The notes beneath the pieces are model-generated. The model was given only the letters and a program-made list of their open reading frames with translations. It ran no database searches and was not told the origin of the DNA. A DNA stretch of 35,930 nt. It comes from Sphingomonadales bacterium. GTDB taxonomy: Bacteria; Pseudomonadota; Alphaproteobacteria; Sphingomonadales; Sphingomonadaceae. A program made the position numbers and the translations under genes. Each line of letters starts with the position of its first letter. Within the stretch, counting starts at the first letter, position 1. The stretch is from NCBI GenBank assembly GCA_018971065.1, contig JAGWVC010000035.1, forward strand, positions 1 to 35,930, written 5' to 3'. Of this stretch, positions 7,701-15,136 are shown in pieces.

Positions 7701-8530
7701 GGCTGGGGTTGTTGCTCACGCTGGCGGCCCCGGGGCTTGCGCGGGCCGATGAGCCGCCCGCCGCCGCCGTCGCGATCGCGCCGCCGGGTGAGGGGATGAT
7801 CGAGCAGCCGTGCCCGGTGCTGCCGGTGCCGCGCAAGGTGCGGCTGGCCGAGCCGGGGCAGCCGGCGGAGCTGGGGCAGTCCTATATCGCCGCGGTGGTG
7901 GCCAGCCAGGGCTACAAGCTGCGCTATGACTGGGCGTTCCAGTGCCGCTATGCCGCCGAAAACGCGGCGCTGACGCAGGCGCCCGACGTGGTGTTCATGG
8001 GCGATTCGATCACCGAGAACTGGCGTGAGTACGACCCCGGATTTTTCGACCACGGTATCGCCGATCGTGGCATCAGCGGGCAGACCACGCCGCAGATGCT
8101 GGTGCGGTTCATGGCGGACGTGATCGCGCTGAAACCGCGCGCGGTGCAGATCATGGCCGGCACCAACGACATTGCCGGCAACACCGGGCCAACCAGCCCC
8201 GAACAATACCGCAACGCCATCCGCGCGATGGTGGAACTGGCGCAAGCGCACGGCATCCGCGTGATTCTGGCGAGCATTCCGCCGGGCGTGGCCCTGCGTG
8301 GCGGGAAACGGCCGGCGCCGGGGCCGATGATCGACACGCTCAACGCTTGGCTGAAGACGTATGCCGCCGAACGGCACGCGATCTATGCCGATTATCATGC
8401 CGTGCTGCTGGGTGAGGACGGGGCCATGCAGCCGGGCTTCACCAGCGATGGCGTACACCCGGCCACCGCCGGCTATGCCGTCATGCGGCCCGTGGCCGAG
8501 GCGGCGATCAAGGCGGCGCTGCGGCGCTGA
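7688..8530 (+). CDS. Secreted SGNH/GDSL-type hydrolase
   Basis: 280 aa with a Sec signal (about residues 1-20, cleavage after GLARA). All four SGNH blocks are visible: I, FMGDSI with Ser107; II, DRGISGQTT with Gly130; III, MAGTND with Asn160; V, DGVHP with Asp254 and His257. It is therefore probably catalytically intact as an exported esterase. It closely resembles the platelet-activating-factor-acetylhydrolase-like GDSL proteins often found with polysaccharide or polyphenol genes. Four cysteines at the mature N-terminus and domain entry could form disulphides. It is the last gene of the plus-strand run, overlaps the nitroreductase by 13 nt, and ends 4 nt from the convergent tannase gene, with no room for a conventional terminator. 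Likely job: removing an acetyl or acyl group outside the cytoplasm; substrate unknown. Confidence 0.88.
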   Translation: MAWLRLGLLLTLAAPGLARADEPPAAAVAIAPPGEGMIEQPCPVLPVPRKVRLAEPGQPAELGQSYIAAVVASQGYKLRYDWAFQCRYAAENAALTQAPDVVFMGDSITENWREYDPGFFDHGIADRGISGQTTPQMLVRFMADVIALKPRAVQIMAGTNDIAGNTGPTSPEQYRNAIRAMVELAQAHGIRVILASIPPGVALRGGKRPAPGPMIDTLNAWLKTYAAERHAIYADYHAVLLGEDGAMQPGFTSDGVHPATAGYAVMRPVAEAAIKAALRR

Positions 8531-8534
8531 GCGG

Positions 8535-10364
8535 TCAGCCGCAGGTGTAGCTGGTCGTCACCTTCGGGTCGCCCGACGTGTACACCGCCTTCTGCGGGTA
8601 AGGGCATAGCGGCTGGGTGATGCGCACCGGCTTGTCCTTGGGCGAGGTGATCTCCACCCGGCCGGGGGCAATGCCCTTTTCCACCCAATCGACCATCAGC
8701 GTGTAGAACTGTCCGCCCGCCACCGCCGGCGGGTTGGCGTCGATGTTGGCGGTGCCTTGCGGCGAGGTGTGGCCGCCGCCGGGGACGAGATAGAGCTTGT
8801 AGAAATCCCGCACCTTGTCGATCCCGCCCAGCTTGGCGGCAACCGCTTCGTAATAGCGCATCGAGTGCTGGACCGGGATCGATTCGTCGTTCCAGCCGTG
8901 CCAGCTCAGGAACTTGCCGCCACGCGCCTTGAACGCGGACAGGTCGGCGTTTGCGGTGGAAACGCCGCCCATCACCGGGTCGAGCGCCAGCGCGCGGTCG
9001 AAGGCGTTGTTCATCTGCGCATACGTCAGGCCCTTCCAGCCATCCTGCCCATCGCCCGAGGCATTGCGGAAGCCGGGGCCGGCCAGCGTGGGGTTCTGCA
9101 ACACCAGCGCGGCCATGTCGGCATTGCTGCTGGCGGCGGCGGAGCGACCGCTGGCCGAGCCGGCCTTTCCGGCGCCCGAGCTCAACAGCTTGATCATCGC
9201 CGCGTTGAGCTTGGTGAAATAGGCGAGGTACAGCGAGGTGCCGCGCGCGAAGCCGTACCAGCGGTGCTTGCCCGTCAGGTCCAGCCCCGTGCCGTTGTCG
9301 GCGGCGGGTTCGGGCACCGAACCGTCGCTGGTGATGCCGTACCAGAACTGGTTGACCACCAGCGCCTGCTTGCGCGTCACACAGGCGGGGGTGGTGTTGT
9401 CACCGCCGTCCGAAGCGCACAGCACCGCCTTGTCCTTCACCGGATCGTAGCGGCAGGCGGAATTGTCCATGACATAGCCGAGATGCTCGCCGCCCACCGT
9501 ATCGCAGGCGTGGATCGCGGCGTTGGAAACCAGATCCTGCTGTTCCTCGCTCAGCGGCACGCCGCCCAGATCGCGCTCGATCACCAGGTTGTGGTAGAAG
9601 TTGTTGAGCGCCCATTGCTGGAAATAGAGCGTGGGCAGCGTGGCGATGATGCCGTTGTAATCGGCGGGCCAGTTCTGCGCCAGCGCATAGCCGTGGCGGC
9701 CGCCGGTGGATGCGCCCTCGTAATAGGCGAACGTGTGCGGGCGGCCATAATAGAGCCGGGCCAGCGCCTTGGTCTTCAGCGCGACCTCGTGCTGGGCGCG
9801 ACTGGCAAAATCCAGCCAGCCCTGCCGGTTCAGCGTGCCGTCGGGGTTCATGCCCCAACTGCCGTCGGTGGGAACGTGGCCGGCATCGGTGCTGGCCGAA
9901 ACCGCGCCTTCGCCGCCGGCGGTGGCGGCGGCATAAGGCCAGCCGACCTGATCGGGCGATGCTTGCGCGCCGCCGTCATAGCCGCCACGGCCGCCGATGT
10001 TGTGGATGCGGCCGTTCCATTTCGCGGGCGTGGGCAGCCACACTTCGATGCCGATGCCGGCCGAGGTGGAGGGCGCATCGGCCGGGCCGGGGTTGCCGGG
10101 GCCGACCACCAGTTTCACCAGGCACAGGTCGGCGGTGGCGGTGCCGGTCAGCATCGGCGTCACCGGCTCGCTGATGACCAGCGGCTGCCCGGCCTTGTAC
10201 GACTTCACCAGCACGACGCGGGTGCGGGCATCGGGGTGAAAGGCCGCCTTCAGCCGGTCATCGCAGCCAAGGGTGCGCGTACCGGCGTGCGCGGCGGGGG
10301 CGAGGCAGGCGGTGAGTGCAGCCGCGCCGAGCAGCATGCCGAAACGGCGGGTATGGTGGATCAT
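8535..10364 (-). CDS. Tannase/feruloyl esterase family protein, secreted
   Basis: 609 aa from ATG 10364 with GGGAGAG just upstream. The signal peptide covers residues 1-27 (ending PAAHAG), with a Cys at position 20. The nucleophile elbow GASTGGR places Ser219, matching the family's G-x-S-x-G-G. The C-terminal part contains SWHGWNDESIP with the catalytic Asp, and PGGGHTSPQG with the catalytic His. Multiple cysteines fit the family's disulphide next to the Ser/His. Members hydrolyse gallate esters (tannase), feruloyl/caffeoyl esters, or MHET-like aromatic esters, so the exact ester is open. The 5' leader has a strong hairpin (10372-10399) overlapping the Shine-Dalgarno, and a G/C palindrome 74 nt upstream. 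It is monocistronic by position and convergent with the SGNH gene. Confidence 0.88.
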   Translation of the reverse strand: MIHHTRRFGMLLGAAALTACLAPAAHAGTRTLGCDDRLKAAFHPDARTRVVLVKSYKAGQPLVISEPVTPMLTGTATADLCLVKLVVGPGNPGPADAPSTSAGIGIEVWLPTPAKWNGRIHNIGGRGGYDGGAQASPDQVGWPYAAATAGGEGAVSASTDAGHVPTDGSWGMNPDGTLNRQGWLDFASRAQHEVALKTKALARLYYGRPHTFAYYEGASTGGRHGYALAQNWPADYNGIIATLPTLYFQQWALNNFYHNLVIERDLGGVPLSEEQQDLVSNAAIHACDTVGGEHLGYVMDNSACRYDPVKDKAVLCASDGGDNTTPACVTRKQALVVNQFWYGITSDGSVPEPAADNGTGLDLTGKHRWYGFARGTSLYLAYFTKLNAAMIKLLSSGAGKAGSASGRSAAASSNADMAALVLQNPTLAGPGFRNASGDGQDGWKGLTYAQMNNAFDRALALDPVMGGVSTANADLSAFKARGGKFLSWHGWNDESIPVQHSMRYYEAVAAKLGGIDKVRDFYKLYLVPGGGHTSPQGTANIDANPPAVAGGQFYTLMVDWVEKGIAPGRVEITSPKDKPVRITQPLCPYPQKAVYTSGDPKVTTSYTCG

Positions 10365-10371
10365 GAGGCTC

Positions 10372-10399
10372 TCCCCCGCCCCGTTCGCGGGGCAGGGGA
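10372..10399 (-). promoter_or_regulatory. Leader hairpin overlapping the tannase ribosome binding site
   Basis: GCCCCG (10378-10383), TTCG loop, CGGGGC (10388-10393), extended past one C-A mismatch by TCCCC (10372-10376) pairing with GGGGA (10395-10399). In the minus-strand mRNA the 3' arm contains the G-rich Shine-Dalgarno that precedes ATG 10364. Folding would hide it, so it may control translation. No ligand can be proposed. Confidence 0.5.
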
Positions 10400-10430
10400 T
10401 CAGCCTAGGCGACGGCGATGGCGGTCGTTA

Positions 10431-10446
10431 ACCCCCAGATGGGGAG
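10431..10446. promoter_or_regulatory. G/C palindrome, candidate operator (site 2 of 3)
   Basis: ACCCCCAGATGGGGAG. The inner arms CCCCA and TGGGG match and the two outer pairs do not. It is centred about 74 nt upstream of the tannase start and reads CTCCCCATCTGGGGGT toward that gene. It has the same type as the sites at 1987-2002 and 12371-12386. Confidence 0.5.
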
Positions 10447-10475
10447 ACGGGGCCGCCCCGATCGCGAGTGCACGA

Positions 10476-11039
10476 TTACCAGCGCAGGCCGTCGGTGGTG
10501 GCTTCATACGGGCGTTCGTAGCACGGGTCCTTGCCGTCCCAGCGCGCCTTCAGGAAGCCCTTGACGTTCTTGGAGTGGACCCAGGTGCCATCGGTGTCGG
10601 CCGACATCTCTATGGTGCATTTGCGCACCAGCATCCGCCATTCGCCGTCGCGCTTCTCCATGCGGTCGAGATAGCGACCGAAGGCGATCGTGGTGGACTT
10701 GCCATCCAGCCAGTACAGCCCTCCGATCACATAGGATTCGCAATGCGCGGTATCGCCATCCAGTTCGCAGATGTGGTTGGTGATGTTGTGGCTGGTCATG
10801 TTGAAGTTCATGCTGTGGCCCAGATTGGCGCGCTTGGCGTAATCGGGCACCTTGGTGATCACCGGGCCATGTTCGTCCACGCCGTCGGGCCACCAGCACG
10901 CCTCGATCGCGGCGATGTCCTGACGGTCGCGGGCGCGGCTTTCGCGCTGGATGCAGGCCAGGATTTCCTGCCGGTCGCTGACCCGTTGCAGTTCCTTGAC
11001 GGCGGCGCGCAGCGCGGCGACTTCAGCTTCGAGGTCCAT
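10476..11039 (-). CDS. SnoaL-like (NTF2-fold) protein
   Basis: 187 aa from ATG 11039 with GGAAGGAAG about 5 nt upstream. An N-terminal amphipathic or coiled segment (EAEVAALRAAVKELQRVSDRQ, residues about 3-23) precedes an NTF2-like domain marked by ILACIQRESRARDRQDIAAIEACWWPDGV, the usual helix and D-x-x-x-F/W-x-x-D pocket entry, and later FGRYLDRMEKRDGEWRML. This is the SnoaL_4 type, found in polyketide cyclases, dehydratases and small hydratase-like proteins of steroid and aromatic catabolism. There is no signal peptide. It is divergent from the LuxR-type gene across 202 nt and upstream of the tannase gene on the same strand, separated from it by 111 nt with a palindrome between. Enzymatic or binding role unknown. 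Confidence 0.8.
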   Translation of the reverse strand: MDLEAEVAALRAAVKELQRVSDRQEILACIQRESRARDRQDIAAIEACWWPDGVDEHGPVITKVPDYAKRANLGHSMNFNMTSHNITNHICELDGDTAHCESYVIGGLYWLDGKSTTIAFGRYLDRMEKRDGEWRMLVRKCTIEMSADTDGTWVHSKNVKGFLKARWDGKDPCYERPYEATTDGLRW

Positions 11040-11094
11040 TGACTTCCTTCCCGTTCGGGTGCCGCATGGCCCCGTTGTTGCGTGGTATCGTGGC

Positions 11095-11124
11095 TTGACA
11101 TCGGGCGCGCCAGGCCCGGTAGAG
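11095..11124 (+). promoter_or_regulatory. Possible sigma-70 promoter of the LuxR-type gene
   Basis: A perfect -35 hexamer TTGACA lies at 11095-11100 in the 202-nt divergent gap. The best -10 candidates, GTAGAG or TAGAGC at about 11118-11125, are weak, with spacing of 18-19 nt. It points toward ATG 11242 and leaves a leader of about 110 nt. Confidence 0.3.
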
Positions 11125-11241
11125 CAATGGCACGAATGCTTGATTCGTCACTTGACTAGCAACCGCCGGAAGTCCCCGCAAGCCGATGTCCGATCACACC
11201 CCGCCTGCCATCGAATCCGCACCCCGCGCCGGAACGGACGC

Positions 11242-12363
11242 ATGACCGGGCGCGACGGCAGCCCATTTGCCGGGCTGGTCACCGCGCTGGTCGACGGCGC
11301 GTTCGAGACGCCGCTGTGGCACACTTTTCTCGACCGGTTGCGCCATGCCACTTGCGCCGAATTCGCCATCCTGGTGTTCCAGCCGCCGGGCTGGCCGTTC
11401 GACGAGGCGATGCAGTTGATGGCCGGCGGCGCCAGCGAGTCCGAAAGCAAGCGGATGTTCCGGCGCCATTTCTATCCGGACAAGGACCTGAGCCGCAGCC
11501 TGCTGGACGAGACCAGGCCCTATTCGCTGGCCGAACTGCGCGCGATCGACGGCGACGCCCATGCCGGGTTCTTTGCCGAACTGGTCGATGGCCACGGCAT
11601 TTCCGCCATCCGGGAAATGCGCGTGACCGAGGCCAGCGGGGTTTCGGCCTGGCTGACGATCGCACGGCGCGGGCCGGATTTCGGCCCGGCGGACAGCGCG
11701 GTGATGGTCGAGATCGCGCCGGTGCTGCGCGGTATGCTTCGCCATTTCGTGGCGCGTGAGCAGGACCGGTTCAAGGCGTCGCTGGCGGCGCACGCGGTGG
11801 GGCGGCTGCAATTCGGCTGGATCGCGCTGGATGCCGGGGGAATCGTGCTCGATTGCGACGCGTTCGGTGACAGCGTGCTGACCGGCTCGGGGGTGCTGTA
11901 CCGCGCCGTGAACGGCCGGCTGGCGGCGCGATCGCAGGAGCGTGAGCGCGAGATCGGCAAGGCGATCGCCAGCCTGGTGGCAACTCCGGCGGGCCGGCCC
12001 CGGGCGCTGTCGCTGCGGGCGGACCCGTGGCTGGACATGCTGCTGGTGCCGGTGCGCGACCGGTTCCTGACCACCGCGCCGACCGCCAGCGTGGTGGCCT
12101 ATGTTCATGGCGATAACTGGGGTTCCAGCGAGCGCGCCGGGCAATTGACCGACCTGTTCGGCCTTAACGTGCGCGAATCGCGGCTGGCGCTGGCGCTGTG
12201 CCGGGGGCGGACGATCGTCGAGGCGGCGGTCGAGACCGGCATCACCACCGAGACCGCGCGCAGCTATACCAAGGCGATCTATGCCAAGACCGGCGCGCGC
12301 GGGCTGCCCGATCTGGTGCGCATCGTGATGGGCAGCGTGCTGGCGATCGCCGCCGAGCATTGA
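11242..12363 (+). CDS. LuxR-type HTH regulator with unassigned N-terminal region
   Basis: 373 aa from ATG 11242. The frame is open further upstream, but that part runs through the divergent promoter region and has no ribosome binding site. The C-terminal residues about 302-362 form a GerE/LuxR helix-turn-helix: LTDLFGLNVRESRLALALCRG, then TIVEAAVETGITTETARSY with a recognition helix, then TKAIYAKTGARGLPDLVR. The N-terminal 300 residues show no receiver, autoinducer-binding or PAS motif I can name with certainty; they look like the ligand-sensing part of sphingomonad LuxR-type regulators. It sits between the SnoaL-like gene (divergent) and an HSL-family esterase (same strand, 97 nt on). G/C palindromes lie upstream of that esterase and of the tannase, so it may be their regulator. 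Confidence 0.85.
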   Translation: MTGRDGSPFAGLVTALVDGAFETPLWHTFLDRLRHATCAEFAILVFQPPGWPFDEAMQLMAGGASESESKRMFRRHFYPDKDLSRSLLDETRPYSLAELRAIDGDAHAGFFAELVDGHGISAIREMRVTEASGVSAWLTIARRGPDFGPADSAVMVEIAPVLRGMLRHFVAREQDRFKASLAAHAVGRLQFGWIALDAGGIVLDCDAFGDSVLTGSGVLYRAVNGRLAARSQEREREIGKAIASLVATPAGRPRALSLRADPWLDMLLVPVRDRFLTTAPTASVVAYVHGDNWGSSERAGQLTDLFGLNVRESRLALALCRGRTIVEAAVETGITTETARSYTKAIYAKTGARGLPDLVRIVMGSVLAIAAEH

Positions 12364-12370
12364 CGCCGAT

Positions 12371-12386
12371 GCCCCCGGATGGGGGT
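12371..12386. promoter_or_regulatory. G/C palindrome, candidate operator (site 3 of 3)
   Basis: GCCCCCGGATGGGGGT: five matched C-G pairs around GGAT, followed by TT. It lies 7 nt after the LuxR-type stop and about 82 nt before the esterase start. It could also act as a weak terminator of the LuxR-type gene, but its similarity to sites 1 and 2, which are not behind stop codons, favours an operator. Confidence 0.5.
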
Positions 12387-12460
12387 TTGCCGGGGCTGGC
12401 GCGCCGCTAGACTGGCGCCATCAGGGCCGGGAAGCACCGGCCAGCATCGGAGGGTAAGGC

Positions 12461-13465
12461 ATGGATTCGGCGCAGCATGGCGATCGGCAGGGCGGTTTCA
12501 TGGTGCCGGAACACTGGCTGCCCGCGCCCGCCACGGTCAGCCCCGAAGCGCGCGCGTTCCTGTCGCAGCGGATGGCGCCGGGCGGAACCCCCCAGCCGAA
12601 AGGCACCGCCGACAAGGAGGCGTGGCGCGCCTATATCGCCGAAAGCAACGCCTGGCTGACTCACGGCATGATGGCCAATGCCCAGGCCTTCCCGGCCGAG
12701 ATCGTCACGCACCAGCTCACGCACACCGCGCTGTACGAGGTGATCCCGGCGAATCTCGATCCCGCCCATGCCGATTGCGCGATCTTCTACCTGCACGGCG
12801 GCGCGTTCATTCATGGTTCCGGGCTGGCCGGGGCCTACATGGCGATGCCGCTGGCCGGGCACGCGCGGATGCGTGCTTTCGTGGTCGATTACCGGATGCC
12901 GCCCGATCATCCGTTTCCCGCCGGGCTGGACGATGCGGTGGAAGCCTGGCGCTTCGCGCTGGAACGGCTCGCGCCGGCGCGGATGGCGGTGGCGGGGGGA
13001 TCGGCCGGCGGCGGGCTGGCCGGGGCGCTGGTGCTGAAGGTGCGTGATCTGGGCCTGCCGATGCCCGGCGCCTGCGTGCTGGCCACGCCCGAGGCTGACC
13101 TGACCGAAGCGGGCGACAGTTTCGAGACCGTGGTGCCGGTGGAAGTGGTGCTGACCGAGCGGCTGACCGATACCATTGCGCTTTATGCCGATGGCCACGA
13201 CTTGCGCGACCCCTATCTTTCGCCGCTGTTCGGCGATTTTGCGAAGGGTTTCCCACCAACCTTCCTTAACAGCGGCACCCGCGACGCGTTCCTGTCGAAC
13301 ACCGTGCTGTTCCACCGCGCCTTGCGCCGGGCGGGGATCGATGCCGAACTGCACGTCTGGGAAGCGATGCCGCACGGCGGCTTCTTCGGCGCGCCCGAGG
13401 ATCAGGAAGTGCTGGCCGAACAGGCGCGCTTCGTCCGCCAACGACTGGCGCCAGCGAAGAGTTAG
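12461..13465 (+). CDS. Alpha/beta hydrolase, hormone-sensitive-lipase family
   Basis: 334 aa from ATG 12461 with GGAGGG about 10 nt upstream. The oxyanion-hole motif HGGAF is at residues 112-116 and the nucleophile elbow GGSAGGG places Ser181. Asp275 (in TRDAF) and His305 (in AMPHGGF) complete the triad, so the enzyme looks active. The family norm is HGGGF and GDSAGG; here one Gly of the first is Ala and the Asp of the second is Gly. There is no signal peptide, so it is cytosolic, unlike the other esterases of the region. It has its own upstream palindrome. The stop codon overlaps by two bases the stop of the convergent FadR-type regulator gene. Probable carboxylesterase acting on short acyl or lactone-like esters inside the cell. 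Confidence 0.88.
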   Translation: MDSAQHGDRQGGFMVPEHWLPAPATVSPEARAFLSQRMAPGGTPQPKGTADKEAWRAYIAESNAWLTHGMMANAQAFPAEIVTHQLTHTALYEVIPANLDPAHADCAIFYLHGGAFIHGSGLAGAYMAMPLAGHARMRAFVVDYRMPPDHPFPAGLDDAVEAWRFALERLAPARMAVAGGSAGGGLAGALVLKVRDLGLPMPGACVLATPEADLTEAGDSFETVVPVEVVLTERLTDTIALYADGHDLRDPYLSPLFGDFAKGFPPTFLNSGTRDAFLSNTVLFHRALRRAGIDAELHVWEAMPHGGFFGAPEDQEVLAEQARFVRQRLAPAKS

Positions 13466-14196
13466 CCGTCCAGCGCCATGTCCGCCAGCGCCAGCCCGAT
13501 GAGGTGTGCCATCCGGTCGCGCGCGGCATCGGCATCGGCGGCGACGATGGCATCGCACAGCGCGGCATGTTCGGGCACCGGATCGCGCGGGGTGGGGGTG
13601 GCGCGCTGCTTGAAGCGCGTGGTCCACTGCACCGCCGCGCCGACCGAACCGGCCAGCGCGATCAGCGCCTCGTTGCCGCTGGCGGCAAGGATCAGGCGGT
13701 GGAATTCGCGATCCGCCGCCTGCCCCGCCTCGGCGGCAAGCCCGTGCGCCGCCATCGCCGCCAGCGCGGCGCGCATATCATCAAGCTGCTGCGGCGTGCG
13801 CCGCCGGGCCGCCAATGCCGCCGCCGCCGGTTCGATGATGCCACGCAGTTCGAACAGGTCGCGGATGAACCCCGGGTCAGGCTCGCCCGAGAACATCCAT
13901 GCCAGCATTTCCGGGTCCAGCAGGTTCCACCGCGCGCGCGGGGTGACGTGGGTGCCCGCCTTCGGGCGGCTTTCGATCAGCCCCTTGGCGGTCAGGATGC
14001 GCATCGCCTCGCGATAGGCGGTGCGCGATACGCCCAGCGCCTCGGACTGTTCGATCTCGCCGCCGAACGCGCTGCCGGGCAGGTGCTGGCCCGACAGGAT
14101 CGCGATGCCCAGCCGCCGGGCGATGTCCTGGTGGATGCGCAAGGCGCGCGGGGCGTCGAGCCCGGGAATGCCATCGGAAGCGTACGGTGCTGCCAA
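13462..14196 (-). CDS. FadR-subfamily GntR regulator of the galactose/arabinose operon
   Basis: 244 aa starting at a TTG (14196), with GAGGACA about 8 nt upstream and no better ATG or GTG near the domain start. The winged HTH covers residues about 20-85: RRLGIAILSGQHLPGS, then EALGVSRTAYREAMRILTAKGLIESRPKAGTHV. An FCD ligand-binding domain follows (about 105-235) with helix patterns FELRGIIEPAAAALAA and ADREFHRLILAASGN, which contain the Asp/His metal ligands usual in this family. It is the last gene of the seven-gene minus-strand operon, 10 nt after the dehydrogenase gene. It probably represses this operon and the divergent MFS operon from the 56-nt gap at 22345-22400. The effector is likely a sugar acid; I could not identify its operator. 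Confidence 0.87.
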   Translation of the reverse strand: MAAPYASDGIPGLDAPRALRIHQDIARRLGIAILSGQHLPGSAFGGEIEQSEALGVSRTAYREAMRILTAKGLIESRPKAGTHVTPRARWNLLDPEMLAWMFSGEPDPGFIRDLFELRGIIEPAAAALAARRRTPQQLDDMRAALAAMAAHGLAAEAGQAADREFHRLILAASGNEALIALAGSVGAAVQWTTRFKQRATPTPRDPVPEHAALCDAIVAADADAARDRMAHLIGLALADMALDG

Positions 14197-14206
14197 GCGC
14201 TTGTCC

Positions 14207-15136
14207 TCAATCGTGGAACGGATCGGTCCAGACTATTTCCCCGCACATGAAGGCATCGGCGACCAGGCGCAATGGGGCAAGATCGACATCGCCGGCCCCG
14301 GCCGCGACGAGTTCGACGAAATGCCGGTACAGCGTCGGGTATTCGCATTCCGGCCGGGCCGGCCTGGCCACGCCGTCGATCTGCAGCGTGTTGCCGCCGT
14401 GGGACAGCAGCAGTTCGCCGGCATCGGTCTCGACGCGGATGTCCCAGCTTTGCGGGCCGGTCTGGCGAAAGTCGAACGCGGCGGCGATCGGCGTGCCCGA
14501 TGCGGTTTCCATCCGCAATTGCGCAGCGATCGGCGCGGCGCGATTGGACGGCATTTCCAGCCGGGCGCTCGTGATCCGCACCGCTTGCGGGATGATGCGC
14601 GTCAGGATCGACAGCGCGTTGATGCCGGGGTCGAACACCCCGAAGCCGCCGGGCTGCCATATCCATGCCTGTCCGGGATGCCAGACGCGGACATCCTCCT
14701 TCCAGGTCACGGTGACGGCGCGCAGCGGCTTGTCGGCCAGCCAGGCCTGCGCTTCGGCAACCGCCGCCGCCTCGCGCGAATGCCACGCGGCGAACAGGGT
14801 GACGCCTTGCGCCCGCGCCAGTTCGACCAGCGCCTCCACCTCGGACAGGGTGGCGCCCGGCGGCTTTTCCAGGAACACGTGCTTGCCGGCCAGCAGCGCG
14901 GCGCGGGCGGCGGCATGACGCGCCTGCGGCGGCTGGCACAGCACCACGGCATCAAGGCCCGGTTCCGCCGCCAGCATGGTGCCGATATCGGGATAGTTCG
15001 GCACCCCGTCCGCCTTGCCGTGGTGGCTGGCAACGGCCACCAGATCGATGCCGGGGGTGGCGGCGATGGCCGGAACGTGCTGGTCGCGCGCGATCTTGCC
15101 GAAGCCGACGAGTCCGAGCTGAATGGCGGTGTTCAC
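14207..15136 (-). CDS. D-galactose / L-arabinose 1-dehydrogenase (Gfo/Idh/MocA family)
   Basis: 309 aa from GTG 15136, overlapping the AraD1 stop in a GTGA. The N-terminal Rossmann motif is IQLGLVGFGKIARDQHVPAI (G-x-G-x-I/A), then FLEKPPGATLSEVE with the family's E-K-P signature, and VTWKEDVRVWHPGQAWIW with WQPGGFGVFDPGINALS, the conserved substrate-site block of galactose/arabinose dehydrogenases. It oxidises the C1 hydroxyl of the sugar to the lactone with NAD(P)+. Known homologues (Azospirillum araA, Pseudomonas galactose dehydrogenase) accept both L-arabinose and D-galactose, which share configuration at C2-C4. The neighbours supply lactonase, dehydratase and both lower branches, so the call is supported by context. 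Confidence 0.85.
   Translation of the reverse strand: MNTAIQLGLVGFGKIARDQHVPAIAATPGIDLVAVASHHGKADGVPNYPDIGTMLAAEPGLDAVVLCQPPQARHAAARAALLAGKHVFLEKPPGATLSEVEALVELARAQGVTLFAAWHSREAAAVAEAQAWLADKPLRAVTVTWKEDVRVWHPGQAWIWQPGGFGVFDPGINALSILTRIIPQAVRITSARLEMPSNRAAPIAAQLRMETASGTPIAAAFDFRQTGPQSWDIRVETDAGELLLSHGGNTLQIDGVARPARPECEYPTLYRHFVELVAAGAGDVDLAPLRLVADAFMCGEIVWTDPFHD

Noticed and set aside
8757..11042. A 761-codon open frame on the plus strand across the tannase and SnoaL genes
   Set aside because: It runs antisense through two recognisable genes and their intergenic control region. It shows no motif and has low-complexity composition.
12371..12388. CCCCC-GGAT-GGGGG plus TTT as an intrinsic terminator of the LuxR-type gene
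   Set aside because: The stem is only 5 bp and the U run only three bases. The same palindrome type occurs at two places that are not behind a stop codon, so an operator reading is preferred.
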